Positions 26,816 through 35,987 of a DNA stretch of 64,000 nucleotides are shown in pieces (within the stretch, counting starts at the first letter, position 1; each line of letters begins with the position of its first letter). This DNA is from Clostridium uliginosum (GTDB taxonomy: Bacteria > Bacillota > Clostridia > Clostridiales > Clostridiaceae), in contig NZ_FOMG01000005.1 in the NCBI RefSeq assembly GCF_900112485.1, positions 62,001-126,000 on the forward strand, written 5' to 3'. Made by a program: the position numbers and the translations under genes. The notes under the pieces are model-generated. The model saw only the letters and a list, made by a program, of their open reading frames with translations, was not told the origin of the DNA and did no database searches.

Positions 26816-28329
26816 TGAAACATAGTTTATCCAAAAGATTATTTAGTATAACTCTTTGTCTTATATCAGCATTAATGATATTAATTTATATTTTGCAATC
26901 CTTTTGGTTTGAGAAGTTTTATTCCTATAGAAAAACTTCCCTTTTAGTTAAGGAGATTAGTAAATTTCAAGCATTATATTCTTATCAAATTAATGATGAT
27001 TATTCTTTATACCAAGCTCTTGAAAAATTCGAAAATGATAACAACTCTAAAGTTGCAATCTTTTCTTTAAATGGTGATCTCATGTATCTACCTAGTAAAC
27101 TTGAAAATAAAGATAATGTTGATATCTTAACTAAATTTTGTGCTGAGTTAATTAATGATAAAACTCTTATATTAGATGTAGTTAACTCTTCAAAAATTAA
27201 GGTTACTGATTTTTATAATAAAGATAATGATAGTAAAAAAATTGGGATAATTGCTCCTATATCTTTAAAATCTACTAATGATAGTGTAATAATCTCTGTT
27301 TCATCAATTCAACCAATAGAAGAAGCTTCTAAAGTCATCAATGAATTTTTAATATACTTATTTTTAGGTTTGATGATAATTGCTATTATACTTTCATCAA
27401 TTTACTCTAATTTGATTTCTAAGCCATTAATAACTTTAAATACTGTAGCTAATAAAATGTCTAATATGGATTTTACCGTTTCGTGTCCTATAGATAGAGA
27501 AGATGAAATAGGAAGCTTAGCTAGATCTTTAAATTTCTTATCAAAAAATCTTCAGTCAGCTTTATTAGATTTACAAAAAAAGAATAAAAAGTTAGAAAAG
27601 GATATTCAGAAAGAAAGAAAATTAGAAAATATGAGAAAAGAGTTTGTAGCAGATGTAAGCCATGAATTAAAAACTCCTATTGGAATAATTGAAGGATATG
27701 CTGAAGGCATTAAAGATGGTATAGTTTCAGGTAATGATGCTATGATTTACTTAGACACTATTATAAGTGAATCTAAAAAAATGAGTGTTCTAGTTACTAA
27801 TATGTTAGAACTTTCAAAGCTAGAATCTGGTACTATAAAACCAAATCCAGAATCATTTAATATTAATAGATTAATTAATAAAATACTTAAAAATCATAGT
27901 TTATATTTTGAAGAAAATAATCTTAAGGTTAATTTTACTTCTTCAAATCCATATAGTTATGTCTACGCTGATACTTTCCAAATGGAACAAGTTTTAACTA
28001 ACCTTATAACAAATGCAATTAAATACACTCCATCTGGAAACTCTATTAATGTAAGTATTTATGAAGAAAATGATAAGTTTAAAATATCTATTCAAAATAC
28101 AGGTATAAATATTCCTGAAGAAGAAATTGACAAGTTATTTGATAAATTTTATAGAATTGATAAATCTAGAGAACGACATCAAAATAGTACTGGTCTTGGA
28201 TTATCAATAGTTAAAAATATATTAAATCTTCACAACAGTGACTTTAGCCTTCAAAATATACCTAATGGTGTAGAGTTTTATTTCTATTTAAATAAAATAA
28301 TTTCCACAGATTCTGATTTAGAAGTATAG
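26815..28329 (+). CDS. sensor histidine kinase, partner of the 26144 regulator
   Basis: This 504-residue protein has TM1 (10-28), an extracytoplasmic sensor of about 145 residues with no recognised fold, and TM2 (178-197). HAMP (about 200-252), HisKA with DVSHELKTPIGIIEGYAEG (His283) and a HATPase (NLITNAIKYTPSG, DKFYRIDKSRE, STGLGLSIVKNIL) follow. The start is the ATG overlapping the regulator stop. No target genes adjoin it, so the signal is unknown. A gene-3' repeat (family B) follows within 10 bases of the stop. Confidence 0.95.
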   Translation: MKHSLSKRLFSITLCLISALMILIYILQSFWFEKFYSYRKTSLLVKEISKFQALYSYQINDDYSLYQALEKFENDNNSKVAIFSLNGDLMYLPSKLENKDNVDILTKFCAELINDKTLILDVVNSSKIKVTDFYNKDNDSKKIGIIAPISLKSTNDSVIISVSSIQPIEEASKVINEFLIYLFLGLMIIAIILSSIYSNLISKPLITLNTVANKMSNMDFTVSCPIDREDEIGSLARSLNFLSKNLQSALLDLQKKNKKLEKDIQKERKLENMRKEFVADVSHELKTPIGIIEGYAEGIKDGIVSGNDAMIYLDTIISESKKMSVLVTNMLELSKLESGTIKPNPESFNINRLINKILKNHSLYFEENNLKVNFTSSNPYSYVYADTFQMEQVLTNLITNAIKYTPSGNSINVSIYEENDKFKISIQNTGINIPEEEIDKLFDKFYRIDKSRERHQNSTGLGLSIVKNILNLHNSDFSLQNIPNGVEFYFYLNKIISTDSDLEV

Positions 28330-28337
28330 TAATAATT

Positions 28338-28544
28338 CGCTATGTTTTAGAAGAGTGTTGATATTGTTATATAATAGCGAACTGGCATTGAAATTTGCTT
28401 TGTAGAACTCTTAAGTGAAAATCAAAATTTTATATTTTGTTCCTCGAACTTACTCAGCGAATGCATATGAGTCGAGTTTCCTATATGAATTCTACTGTCC
28501 ATGAGCTTTATATAACAATATCAACACGGTTTTAAAACATAGCC
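28338..28544. mobile_element. family B MITE, 207 bp, downstream copy flanking fbp
   Basis: Terminal inverted repeats read GCTATGTTTTAGAAGAGTGT + TGATATTGTTATATA on the left and TATATAACAATATCAACACG + GTTTTAAAACATAGCC on the right. Subterminal GCGAACTGGCATTGAAATTT and ATTCTACTGTCCATGAGC are also shared with the other copies. The interior carries module C in reverse orientation. No coding capacity and no clear target duplication. Confidence 0.85.
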
Positions 28545-28560
28545 AAATATATCACCTTTT

Positions 28561-30540
28561 TTATCTCATTTCTTTTATTAATCCTTTTCTGTAAATGGAA
28601 AGTAATGATTTTAAATCTTTAATTTGATTTTTTAACTCCATTCCCATATCAGTATCGCCCACTCGCTTTCTTTTTACCTTTTGTTCCACAATCATTGTAG
28701 TTGATAAAATATCTTTCTCTTTAACTATTGATTCCTCTGTGGATGAAAAGTGTTCATGGGACACTAACTGTAATCCATATGAGTTATATATAAGGGTATA
28801 TCCTGCTATTCCTGTTTGTTTTTGATACGCTTTAGAAAATCCCCCATCTATTACTATAAGTTTTCCTTTAGCTTTTATAGGACTTTCTCCTTCTTTCTTT
28901 TTAACCGGTACATGTCCATTTATTATTCTAGATTCTTTAGGATCTAATCCAAATTCTTCTAAAATCATATCACACATTTTTTCACTGTCTCTTAAATCAT
29001 AATATGAAATCTTTTTTTCTATATGAGTGGATTCATCATCTATAAAATACCTTTCAAAAGTACTCATTTGTTCCTTACCAAACAAAGGAGAGACAGATCC
29101 TGTCCATAAATACCACATTATATCCATACCATAAAGTTTCTCTTTGCTATCAACTTCCTCAAAGTACCCTTCTCTTGATAATGAATCAAATTTTTCCAAA
29201 AGTTTTTTTCCTTTATACTCTTGTCCATATATTTTCATAGTTTTAAAATTTGAATTCTCATCTAATGGAATACATCCATGAAATAAAAGATTAGAATTAC
29301 ATTTTAGAAACATATTTCCTTTTGAAAAAAGAAATCTAATATGCTTTTGCAATTTCTCGCTATTTACAAAAGAAGATACTAGTTTATCTATAAGGATGTT
29401 TTCTTCTTGAGTAAGTTCATAAGGATTATCTACATTTATTGTTGGGAAATTATTATCATTTAATTTATACTCTATTCCTTTTAATGTTATTGTTCCTTTT
29501 TTATAGTCTATTTTATTTAATAATAATCTTTCCTCTAATTCAAATTCAGGGTGTCTATCTATTATTTCTTTTTCAAGTTTAAATTGAAGTATAGTTATAG
29601 CCTTATGCATCTTAGAAACTAAATCTAATTCTTGATTTGCACCTGCATTGTCTTCTTTTACCTTAGGAATAAAAGCTTCACATGGATCATTTTTATAATA
29701 TTTCAAAGCAAATGTAGCTAATGGCAAAAGATTTATTCCATAAATTTCTTCTATTAAATCTAAATTTGCATATCTAGTAGATATTCTTAAAACATTTGCT
29801 ATGCAAGTTCTTACTCCTGCTGCTGCTCCCATCCAAAGTATATCATGATTTCCCCATTGAATATCAACAGAATGATATTCCATAAGTGTATCTATTATTA
29901 TATCTGGTCTTGGTCCTCTGTCATATATGTCACCTATTATATGGAGCCTATCAATAACTAACCTTTGTATTAATTTTGATAAAGCAATAATAAATTCCTT
30001 AGCTCTTCCTATATCTATAATTGTAGTTATTATTCTATCATAATATTCTTGCTTATCTATTTCATTAAACTGTTCATGTAAAAGTTCTTCTATTATATAA
30101 GCAAAATCAACAGGTAATGCCTTTCTAACTTTTGATCTAGTATATTTAGATGATGAATATCTACAAAGTTCTATAAGTCTGTTTAACGTTATTTTATACC
30201 AATCATCTATATTTTTTTCTTCTTTTAATACTATCTCTAACTTTTGTTCCGGATAATATATTAGAGTTGATAAACTCTTTTTGTCACTCTCTAATAATGA
30301 ATTTCCAAATACATCTTCTATTTTCCTTTTTACTACTCCTGATGCATTCCTTAACACATGTACAAAAGGCTCATATTCACCATGAACATCGCTTAAAAAA
30401 TGTTCAGTCCCCTTAGGTAAGTTTAATATAGCTTCTAAATTAATAATTTCTGTAGATGCTGCAGCAATTGTAGGATATTGTTTTGCTAACAATTTAAAAT
30501 ACTTTAATTCTTTAATATCTTCCTTCTCATTATTATTCAT
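28561..30540 (-). CDS. fbp: fructose-1,6-bisphosphatase, class III
   Basis: This 659-residue enzyme hydrolyses fructose-1,6-bisphosphate for gluconeogenesis. It is the Firmicutes-type calcineurin-fold enzyme, recognised by metal-site motifs [40 protein letters not shown] and [13 protein letters not shown], plus [13 protein letters not shown] near the end. Length is normal (640-670). GGAGGG precedes the start near 30548. It is a single-gene unit, framed by two family B MITEs in the same orientation, and the right one lies only 40 bases upstream of the start, probably inside its promoter region. Confidence 0.96.
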   Translation of the reverse strand: MNNNEKEDIKELKYFKLLAKQYPTIAAASTEIINLEAILNLPKGTEHFLSDVHGEYEPFVHVLRNASGVVKRKIEDVFGNSLLESDKKSLSTLIYYPEQKLEIVLKEEKNIDDWYKITLNRLIELCRYSSSKYTRSKVRKALPVDFAYIIEELLHEQFNEIDKQEYYDRIITTIIDIGRAKEFIIALSKLIQRLVIDRLHIIGDIYDRGPRPDIIIDTLMEYHSVDIQWGNHDILWMGAAAGVRTCIANVLRISTRYANLDLIEEIYGINLLPLATFALKYYKNDPCEAFIPKVKEDNAGANQELDLVSKMHKAITILQFKLEKEIIDRHPEFELEERLLLNKIDYKKGTITLKGIEYKLNDNNFPTINVDNPYELTQEENILIDKLVSSFVNSEKLQKHIRFLFSKGNMFLKCNSNLLFHGCIPLDENSNFKTMKIYGQEYKGKKLLEKFDSLSREGYFEEVDSKEKLYGMDIMWYLWTGSVSPLFGKEQMSTFERYFIDDESTHIEKKISYYDLRDSEKMCDMILEEFGLDPKESRIINGHVPVKKKEGESPIKAKGKLIVIDGGFSKAYQKQTGIAGYTLIYNSYGLQLVSHEHFSSTEESIVKEKDILSTTMIVEQKVKRKRVGDTDMGMELKNQIKDLKSLLSIYRKGLIKEMR

Positions 30541-30579
30541 TTTACCCTCCCTAAATTCATATAATATATTTAATTCTTT

Positions 30580-30803
30580 AGCTATGTTTTAGCAGAGTGT
30601 TGATATTGTTATATAATAGCGAACTGGCATTGAAATTTACTTTGTAGAACTCTTAATGAATATTTGTACTAATAATTGCTTGTCATAATCTTTGATTGGG
30701 AGCATGCATTAATAGGACTAATATTCATTTTAGAGTTTTCAAAGTAAATTTCACTGTCCATGAACTTTATATAACAATATCAAAACGGTTTTAAAACAAA
30801 GCC
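30580..30803. mobile_element. family B MITE, 224 bp, with 8-bp target duplication
   Basis: It has the same ends as the copy at 28338: GCTATGTTTTAGCAGAGTGT on the left, AACGGTTTTAAAACAAAGCC on the right. The direct repeat AATTCTTT lies immediately outside both ends (30572-30579 and 30804-30811). Only the central 60 bases differ from its partner; they hold an imperfect TAATATTCAT / ATGAATATT palindrome. No ORF. Confidence 0.88.
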
Positions 30804-30962
30804 AATTCTTTTAATATGCTTATATGAATAAATTTTAAATACCCTTTATAAACTATTAAATCATCATATATAATTTTTGTCTATTAATTATGTGTTTTTT
30901 TTGTAAAGATTTACTAATCTATTTCGATATTTATAATATACAGTAATTTAAAGGAGGTAGGT

Positions 30963-31382
30963 ATGATGGAAAGAGATAATTGTTGTAATAATAATTCTTA
31001 TTTGATAACTGCAGTAAATTGTGATAATACAATATTAAAAAGGAGCTTTTTTAAATCTTCATCCTATAATAAAAAGAAAAAAGCTAATAATAAATCCTTT
31101 AAAGATGCTTTAAATAATGTTAATTCATCCTCTATAAATAATGAGTTAAATATAAAAGATTTAACTCAAGAAGATGATAAATCTTTTATAAATCAACTTA
31201 ATTTTAAAAATAAAAGCTTAACTAATTTCAAAAAATTTTCTTCAAATAATTCTCCTGACTTGAAAAACAAAGCTGAATATTATAAAAATTATGAAGATAA
31301 TTATAGTTTAGAAATTATTAAGCCAAATATAGAATCTCTTTATAAAAAAATTAAAGCAATAAGATGTTTGAAAAATAAATGA
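30963..31382 (+). CDS. hypothetical protein, low complexity
   Basis: Two adjacent ATGs (30963, 30966) follow AAAGGAGG; the second has the more usual spacing of 8. The 139-residue product is rich in Asn, Ser and Lys. A short N-terminal CCNNNSYLITAVNCDN stretch with three Cys leads into a probably disordered middle and a helical C-terminus (EIIKPNIESLYKKIKAIRCL). There is no TM or signal. A strong ribosome site and following terminator argue for a real gene; the function is not recognisable. Confidence 0.72.
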   Translation: MMERDNCCNNNSYLITAVNCDNTILKRSFFKSSSYNKKKKANNKSFKDALNNVNSSSINNELNIKDLTQEDDKSFINQLNFKNKSLTNFKKFSSNNSPDLKNKAEYYKNYEDNYSLEIIKPNIESLYKKIKAIRCLKNK

Positions 31383-31436
31383 GGTACATGAAATTAAATA
31401 ATTACTACTAATGGTTAAAATATTGGGCTATGTTTT

Positions 31437-31478
31437 AAAAGCTGTATTTAACAAAATCAATGCTAAATACAGCTTTTT
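31437..31478. terminator. bidirectional terminator
   Basis: AAAAGCTGTATTTA and TAAATACAGCTTTT form a perfect 14-bp stem between the convergent 30963 gene and the thioredoxin reductase gene. The left arm is continuous with GGGCTATGTTTTAAAA, a family B end remnant. Confidence 0.85.
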
Positions 31479-31483
31479 ATAAT

Positions 31484-32344
31484 TTACTTTAATGAATCTA
31501 AATATTCTACAGCACTAAGAGATGCAATATTTCCTTCTCCTGCTGCTTTAATATATTGATATGGCTTTCCTGTGCAATCACCAGCTGCAAAGCAACCTTT
31601 GATATTTGTTTTCATGCTTCTATCAACATCAACATGTCCATCTGTTATTTTAAGTCCTGGAACCAACTGTTTAGGCGAAATTGAATCTTTAAGCAAAAAA
31701 ATGCCTTCTGTTTCTAATTCTTTTCCTTTTAAAACTAATTTTTCTACTTTTTCATTTCCTAAAATCTTTATTGGCTTATCTTCTATAATTGTAACCCTAT
31801 CATTTATATTATATTCTCCTCTATACATAGGTATATAATATACAGATTTGGCTAATTCACTAACATAAGACGCATCCTTTTCTCCTTCTTTATTGTAAGC
31901 TATTATAGAAACAACCTTATCTTTATATAAAGGTGCATCACAAGTTGCGCAATAGCCTACTCCTTTCCCCAGGAATTCTTCTTCTCCTTCAAGAGCTTTT
32001 GTATACTCTACTCCAGTAGATAAGATTACAGTTTTAGCTTCATATATCTTTTCATTAACCATTAGGGCAAAGTATTCTCCCATAGCATAAATATTATTTA
32101 TGCGTTCTTCTTGAATCTTTATTTGCATTCCCTCTATATGAGATAAGAACTTATCTTTTAATTCTTCTCCAGACACTCCATAAAATCCTAAATAATTGTT
32201 AACTTTAGGTGCTTTTTGTAATTTAGAACTTAAATTCTTACTTCCAAAGATAATAAAACTCTTATTTCGTATTTTGGCATTTAACGCAGCTGAAAGCCCT
32301 GCAGGTCCACTCCCTACTATAGCTATATCATATCTTGTTTGCAT
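31484..32344 (-). CDS. flavin thioredoxin reductase lacking NADPH motifs (ferredoxin-linked type)
   Basis: This 286-residue flavoprotein reduces thioredoxin. FAD motifs are clear: GSGPAGLSAA (11-20), TVILSTGVEY and the C-terminal GCFAAGDCTGKPYQYIKAAGEG. The redox pair is YCATCDAP (Cys132, Cys135). At residues 144-162, where NADPH-dependent TrxB has GGGxSAxEEA, this protein has VVSIIAYNKEGEKDASYV. The HRR-type phosphate-binding segment is also missing, and it is about 25-30 residues shorter than usual TrxB. These are the traits of the pyridine-nucleotide-independent FFTR group known from Clostridium acetobutylicum, which takes electrons from ferredoxin. It lies 16 bases after trxA in the same operon. 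The FFTR assignment is inferred from motif loss. Confidence 0.85.
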   Translation of the reverse strand: MQTRYDIAIVGSGPAGLSAALNAKIRNKSFIIFGSKNLSSKLQKAPKVNNYLGFYGVSGEELKDKFLSHIEGMQIKIQEERINNIYAMGEYFALMVNEKIYEAKTVILSTGVEYTKALEGEEEFLGKGVGYCATCDAPLYKDKVVSIIAYNKEGEKDASYVSELAKSVYYIPMYRGEYNINDRVTIIEDKPIKILGNEKVEKLVLKGKELETEGIFLLKDSISPKQLVPGLKITDGHVDVDRSMKTNIKGCFAAGDCTGKPYQYIKAAGEGNIASLSAVEYLDSLK

Positions 32345-32360
32345 AATTAATCACCTTACT

Positions 32361-32675
32361 TTACAGGTTATTTTTAATTAAACTTGCTATCGCTTCTTTT
32401 GGCATAAATCCAGTTGATGTGTCCACTTGTTTGCCATCTTTAAACAATTTAATAGTTGGTATACTTTGAATTCCATATTGCATAGATACTAATGGATTTT
32501 GATCAACATCTACTTTTGCAAATTTAACATTTTTAAATTCTATTGCTAATTCTTCTACCAATGGAGCTAACATCTTGCAAGGTCCACACCAAGTAGCCCA
32601 AAAATCTACTAAAACTAGTTCATTTGATTTTAAAACTTCATTTTCAAATTCTGAATCATTAATATGCTTAATCAT
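32361..32675 (-). CDS. trxA: thioredoxin
   Basis: This 104-residue classical thioredoxin has WATWCGPCKML (Cys30, Cys33), VDVDQNPLVSMQYGIQSIPT with the cis-Pro, and the KLFKDGK turn. It is the natural partner of the reductase directly downstream. AGGAGGAGCGACT precedes the ATG. The palindrome at 32691-32707 lies between the ribosome site and the likely promoter. Confidence 0.96.
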   Translation of the reverse strand: MIKHINDSEFENEVLKSNELVLVDFWATWCGPCKMLAPLVEELAIEFKNVKFAKVDVDQNPLVSMQYGIQSIPTIKLFKDGKQVDTSTGFMPKEAIASLIKNNL

Positions 32676-32690
32676 AGTCGCTCCTCCTAA

Positions 32691-32707
32691 ATACCCCTAT
32701 CGGGTAT
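32691..32707. promoter_or_regulatory. candidate operator of the trxA-reductase operon
   Basis: ATACCC-CTATC-GGGTAT is a perfect 6-bp inverted repeat with a 5-base centre, placed directly upstream of the trxA ribosome site. The run of C and G within AT arms stands out in DNA of this composition. It resembles operators of CsoR/CstR-type copper or persulfide repressors. No such repressor gene is in the window, so the assignment is tentative. Confidence 0.5.
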
Positions 32708-32824
32708 ATGTTTTATTTAATTTTATCTTAATACAATTTCAAAGTCAATAAATAAAATATACTTATATTTTATACTTCCTCTATCAAAATATTCACTTAT
32801 ATTAATTATTGTTCTAACAAAAAA

Positions 32825-34531
32825 TTAAATAGATGCTATACTTTGTAAATTGCTATACTCACCACCTATTTCCATTAACTTATGATGTGTTCCTCTTTCA
32901 ATTATTCCTTTATTCCCAACCACAACTATCTCATCCGCATTTTGAATTGTTGACAATCTATGTGCCACTACTATAGTAGTTCTTCCCTTGCATAACTTTT
33001 TAAGTGATTCTTGTATTATATGTTCAGTAGCATTATCCAATGCAGAAGTAGCTTCATCCAGTATTAAGATAGCAGGATTTTTTAAGAACACTCTGGCAAT
33101 AGAAATACGTTGTTTTTGTCCCCCTGATAATTTTACTCCACGTTCACCAATATATGTATCATATCCTTCTGGAAGATCTTCAATAAATTCATGAATATTA
33201 GCCATTTTAGCAGCAACCAATACTTCTTCTTCAGTGGCATCGCTCTTTCCATACAATATGTTATCTCTTATGGTTCCAGTAAATAAAAATACTTCTTGTT
33301 GTACTATACCTATATTAGCTCTTAGAGAATCTAAACTTACATCATATATACTTCTACCATCTATTAATATGTCCCCTTGGTTTACATCATAAAATCTTGG
33401 AATAAGATTACAAATAGTTGTCTTTCCACCACCAGAATGACCAACTAAAGCTAACATTTCCCCTTTATTAATTTTAATTGAAAGATCTTTTAGCACTTTT
33501 TCTCCTTCATAACTAAAACTAACATTTTTAAATTCTATCTCACCTTTTACATTTGACATATTAACAGCATTCTTCTTGTCTTGTTCTTGTTCTTGGTTAA
33601 TGATTTCCATATATCTTTGAAATCCAGTTATACCATTTTGGAATTGTTCCATAAAATTAATTAATTTTTTAATTGGATCTGTAAATAGTCTTATGTATAG
33701 CATATATGCAATAAAATCTCCAACATTTATAATTCCATTAAATGTGAATAATCCTCCACATATTAATCCAACATAATTTAATATATCAATTCCAAATCCA
33801 GCACCTGCAAAATACTCTGCCATCACCTTATAAGCTTTTTCTCTTGCAATTATAAACTTCTTATTTCCATCCTCAAATTTTTTTTCTTCACTATTATGAC
33901 TTACAAATGCTTTAGAAATGCTTATTCCTGAAATACTATTTTGTAAATTAGCATTTACAGCTCCTGTTTCTACCTTTGTATTCATAAATGCTTTATTCAT
34001 TCTTTTTCTTTGATACATTGTGAAGATTACAATTGGAGGTATAAATGCAAATACTATTAATGTAAGTGGTATATTTATAGTATACAATATACAAAATGAC
34101 CCTATAAGCATGATAATTGATATAAATAAATCTTCTGGCCCATGATGGGCAAGTTCTGAAATATCCATTAAATCATTGATAATTCTAGACATTATGTCCC
34201 CTGTTTTATTATTATCAAAATACTTATTAGGAAGTCTTTGAAGGTGTTTAAAAACATCTCTTCTCATATCTGCTTGCATTCTTACCCCTACAACATGTCC
34301 CCAATATTGCATGAAATATCCGCACAAGGCTTTTACTATAAATATAATTAATAATGCCAATGCAAATATACCTATTAATCTAATATTTTTATTTGGAATA
34401 GAGTCATTTACAAGTGTTCTTGTCATCATTGGGTACACCAAATCACATAATGCTGCTACAAATGCTGTTATTAAATCCAAAATAAATAATTTTTTATATG
34501 GTTTATAAAATTCCGTAAATTTTTTTATCAT
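32825..34531 (-). CDS. ABC exporter, fused membrane and ATPase domains
   Basis: This 568-residue half-transporter has six TM helices in residues 1-310. A nucleotide-binding domain follows with Walker A GHSGGGKTT, Q-loop IGIVQQEVFLF, signature LSGGQKQR, Walker B ILILDEATSALD and H-loop VVAHRLS. It should work as a homodimer, like MsbA or BmrA. The substrate is not predictable. AGAGGAAG precedes the start. It lies 30 bases downstream of the importer ATPase gene on the same strand, but an exporter is an unusual partner for that importer. Confidence 0.93.
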   Translation of the reverse strand: MIKKFTEFYKPYKKLFILDLITAFVAALCDLVYPMMTRTLVNDSIPNKNIRLIGIFALALLIIFIVKALCGYFMQYWGHVVGVRMQADMRRDVFKHLQRLPNKYFDNNKTGDIMSRIINDLMDISELAHHGPEDLFISIIMLIGSFCILYTINIPLTLIVFAFIPPIVIFTMYQRKRMNKAFMNTKVETGAVNANLQNSISGISISKAFVSHNSEEKKFEDGNKKFIIAREKAYKVMAEYFAGAGFGIDILNYVGLICGGLFTFNGIINVGDFIAYMLYIRLFTDPIKKLINFMEQFQNGITGFQRYMEIINQEQEQDKKNAVNMSNVKGEIEFKNVSFSYEGEKVLKDLSIKINKGEMLALVGHSGGGKTTICNLIPRFYDVNQGDILIDGRSIYDVSLDSLRANIGIVQQEVFLFTGTIRDNILYGKSDATEEEVLVAAKMANIHEFIEDLPEGYDTYIGERGVKLSGGQKQRISIARVFLKNPAILILDEATSALDNATEHIIQESLKKLCKGRTTIVVAHRLSTIQNADEIVVVGNKGIIERGTHHKLMEIGGEYSNLQSIASI

Positions 34532-34561
34532 CTAATCTTCCTCTCTTTAACCTCTCGTGTA

Positions 34562-35233
34562 TTATACTATTAAACTTATTATTTCATCTTTTGATTTTTT
34601 TAAGTTTTCACTAAAGAATCCTTTTATCTTAACAGGTCTATCTCCTAACACTATTATATTTCCTTCAAAATATATAGCCTCATCAACATCATGCGTAACT
34701 AGTATTACCATTCTATTTTCTTTTAAGATTACATCCTTGAATTCATCTATAATATTATATTTAAGTGTATAATCCAATGATTTAAAAGGTTCATCCATCA
34801 AAATAACCTTTGAAGGTTTTAAAAATGCTCTTGCTATATTTACTCTTTGTTTCATCCCACCACTTAGTTCACTTGGATACTTATTTTTTACGTTTTCAAT
34901 ACCAAGTGATGATAACATATTGCATATTTCACCTTTTCTCTCTAATATATTATAATATTTTTTAAGAGTAAGATTTAAATTTTGTTCAACTGTAAGCCAT
35001 TCTATTAATCTATCTTCTTGAAAAATATAGCTTGTATCTTCCCTACAAACGCCTAAAATTTCTCCATCATCAATAGATATTAACTGCGCTAAAATATTTA
35101 GTAAAGTACTTTTACCACATCCAGATCCCCCTATTATACAATTTACCTTTTGGTCATAAAGTTTTAAATTAAAATTTTCAAAAATTTTTTCATCATCATA
35201 GGATTTTTTTAAGTTTTTAATTTCTATATTCAT
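34562..35233 (-). CDS. NitT/TauT-type ABC importer, ATPase subunit
   Basis: The ATG at 35233 (MNIEIKNLKKSYDDEKIF) has AGGTGG 7 bases ahead; a longer frame starting at 35254 is rejected. Motifs of this 223-residue protein are Walker A IGGSGCGKST, signature LSGGMKQRVNIARAF, Walker B VILMDEPFKSLD and H-loop LVTHDVDEA. It powers uptake of a small organic ion together with the permease, whose end it overlaps by 17 bases, and the lipoprotein. Confidence 0.92.
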   Translation of the reverse strand: MNIEIKNLKKSYDDEKIFENFNLKLYDQKVNCIIGGSGCGKSTLLNILAQLISIDDGEILGVCREDTSYIFQEDRLIEWLTVEQNLNLTLKKYYNILERKGEICNMLSSLGIENVKNKYPSELSGGMKQRVNIARAFLKPSKVILMDEPFKSLDYTLKYNIIDEFKDVILKENRMVILVTHDVDEAIYFEGNIIVLGDRPVKIKGFFSENLKKSKDEIISLIV

Positions 35234-35987
35234 TGTTTTTCCACCTATACGCACTATTCTTTAAAAATTTATTTATTAATTCAAAAACTAATGATATGAT
35301 TGCGATAATAACTATCCAAGAAAATATTCCACTTGTATTAAAATTAACTTTTTCTAACTGTATTGCTGATCCAATACCATATTTAGGTTGTCCATGTACT
35401 TCCCCTGCAATTACCACCTTAAATGCCAAAGAAAATGTAGATACAAATATACTGATAAAATAAAACCTCATAACAGGCCAATATATATTTTTTATTTTGT
35501 CAATTAAAGAAACTTCATATATATTTAACATTTCTATTATTTTTCCATCTATTCCCTCAAGGCTACTTACTATCCCTTCATATAAAATAGGTAATGTAAT
35601 AGCAAAACCAACTACAAATGGAGCTTTATCTTTATTAAACCAAACTAATGCTAAAACAACTAACACCATTGTTGGGATAGTCTTTGCAAAAGCATTAATA
35701 GGTATCATTAAATACCTGAAAAAGGGGTACATAAATGTTAGTACCCCTAAAATCATAGCCAATATTATAGCTAAAGTATAACATAAGGATGTTCTATAGA
35801 AAGTGCTTAGAACTATTTTTAAAAAATCCTTATTGCTAAAAATTTCTCTAGTACCATTAACCACTTGTTCTACTCTTGGAAGATATATATCATTATTAAT
35901 TATTATTGAAAAAACTTGCCATAATGTTAGAAAAAATAAACACGATCCTAGAATGCTTATTCTACTTTTCCATGTATATCCCTTCAT
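35217..35987 (-). CDS. NitT/TauT-type ABC importer, permease subunit
   Basis: This 256-residue protein has six hydrophobic helices. The cytoplasmic EAA-type loop is GIDGKIIEMLNIYEVSLIDKIKNIYWP, as in SsuC/TauC-like permeases. A GGGGGAAAAG ribosome site precedes the ATG, inside the 3' end of the binding-protein gene (26-base overlap). Overlapping starts and stops across all three genes indicate one tightly coupled operon. Substrate unknown: nitrate, sulfonate, or pyrimidine precursors are the usual choices. Confidence 0.92.
   Translation of the reverse strand: MKGYTWKSRISILGSCLFFLTLWQVFSIIINNDIYLPRVEQVVNGTREIFSNKDFLKIVLSTFYRTSLCYTLAIILAMILGVLTFMYPFFRYLMIPINAFAKTIPTMVLVVLALVWFNKDKAPFVVGFAITLPILYEGIVSSLEGIDGKIIEMLNIYEVSLIDKIKNIYWPVMRFYFISIFVSTFSLAFKVVIAGEVHGQPKYGIGSAIQLEKVNFNTSGIFSWIVIIAIISLVFELINKFLKNSAYRWKNNEYRN

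Noticed and set aside
30541-30962. Composite transposon carrying fbp
   Set aside because: Direct MITE copies flank fbp, but neither encodes a transposase, only one shows a target duplication, and fbp is a core gene with normal composition. Independent insertions are simpler.
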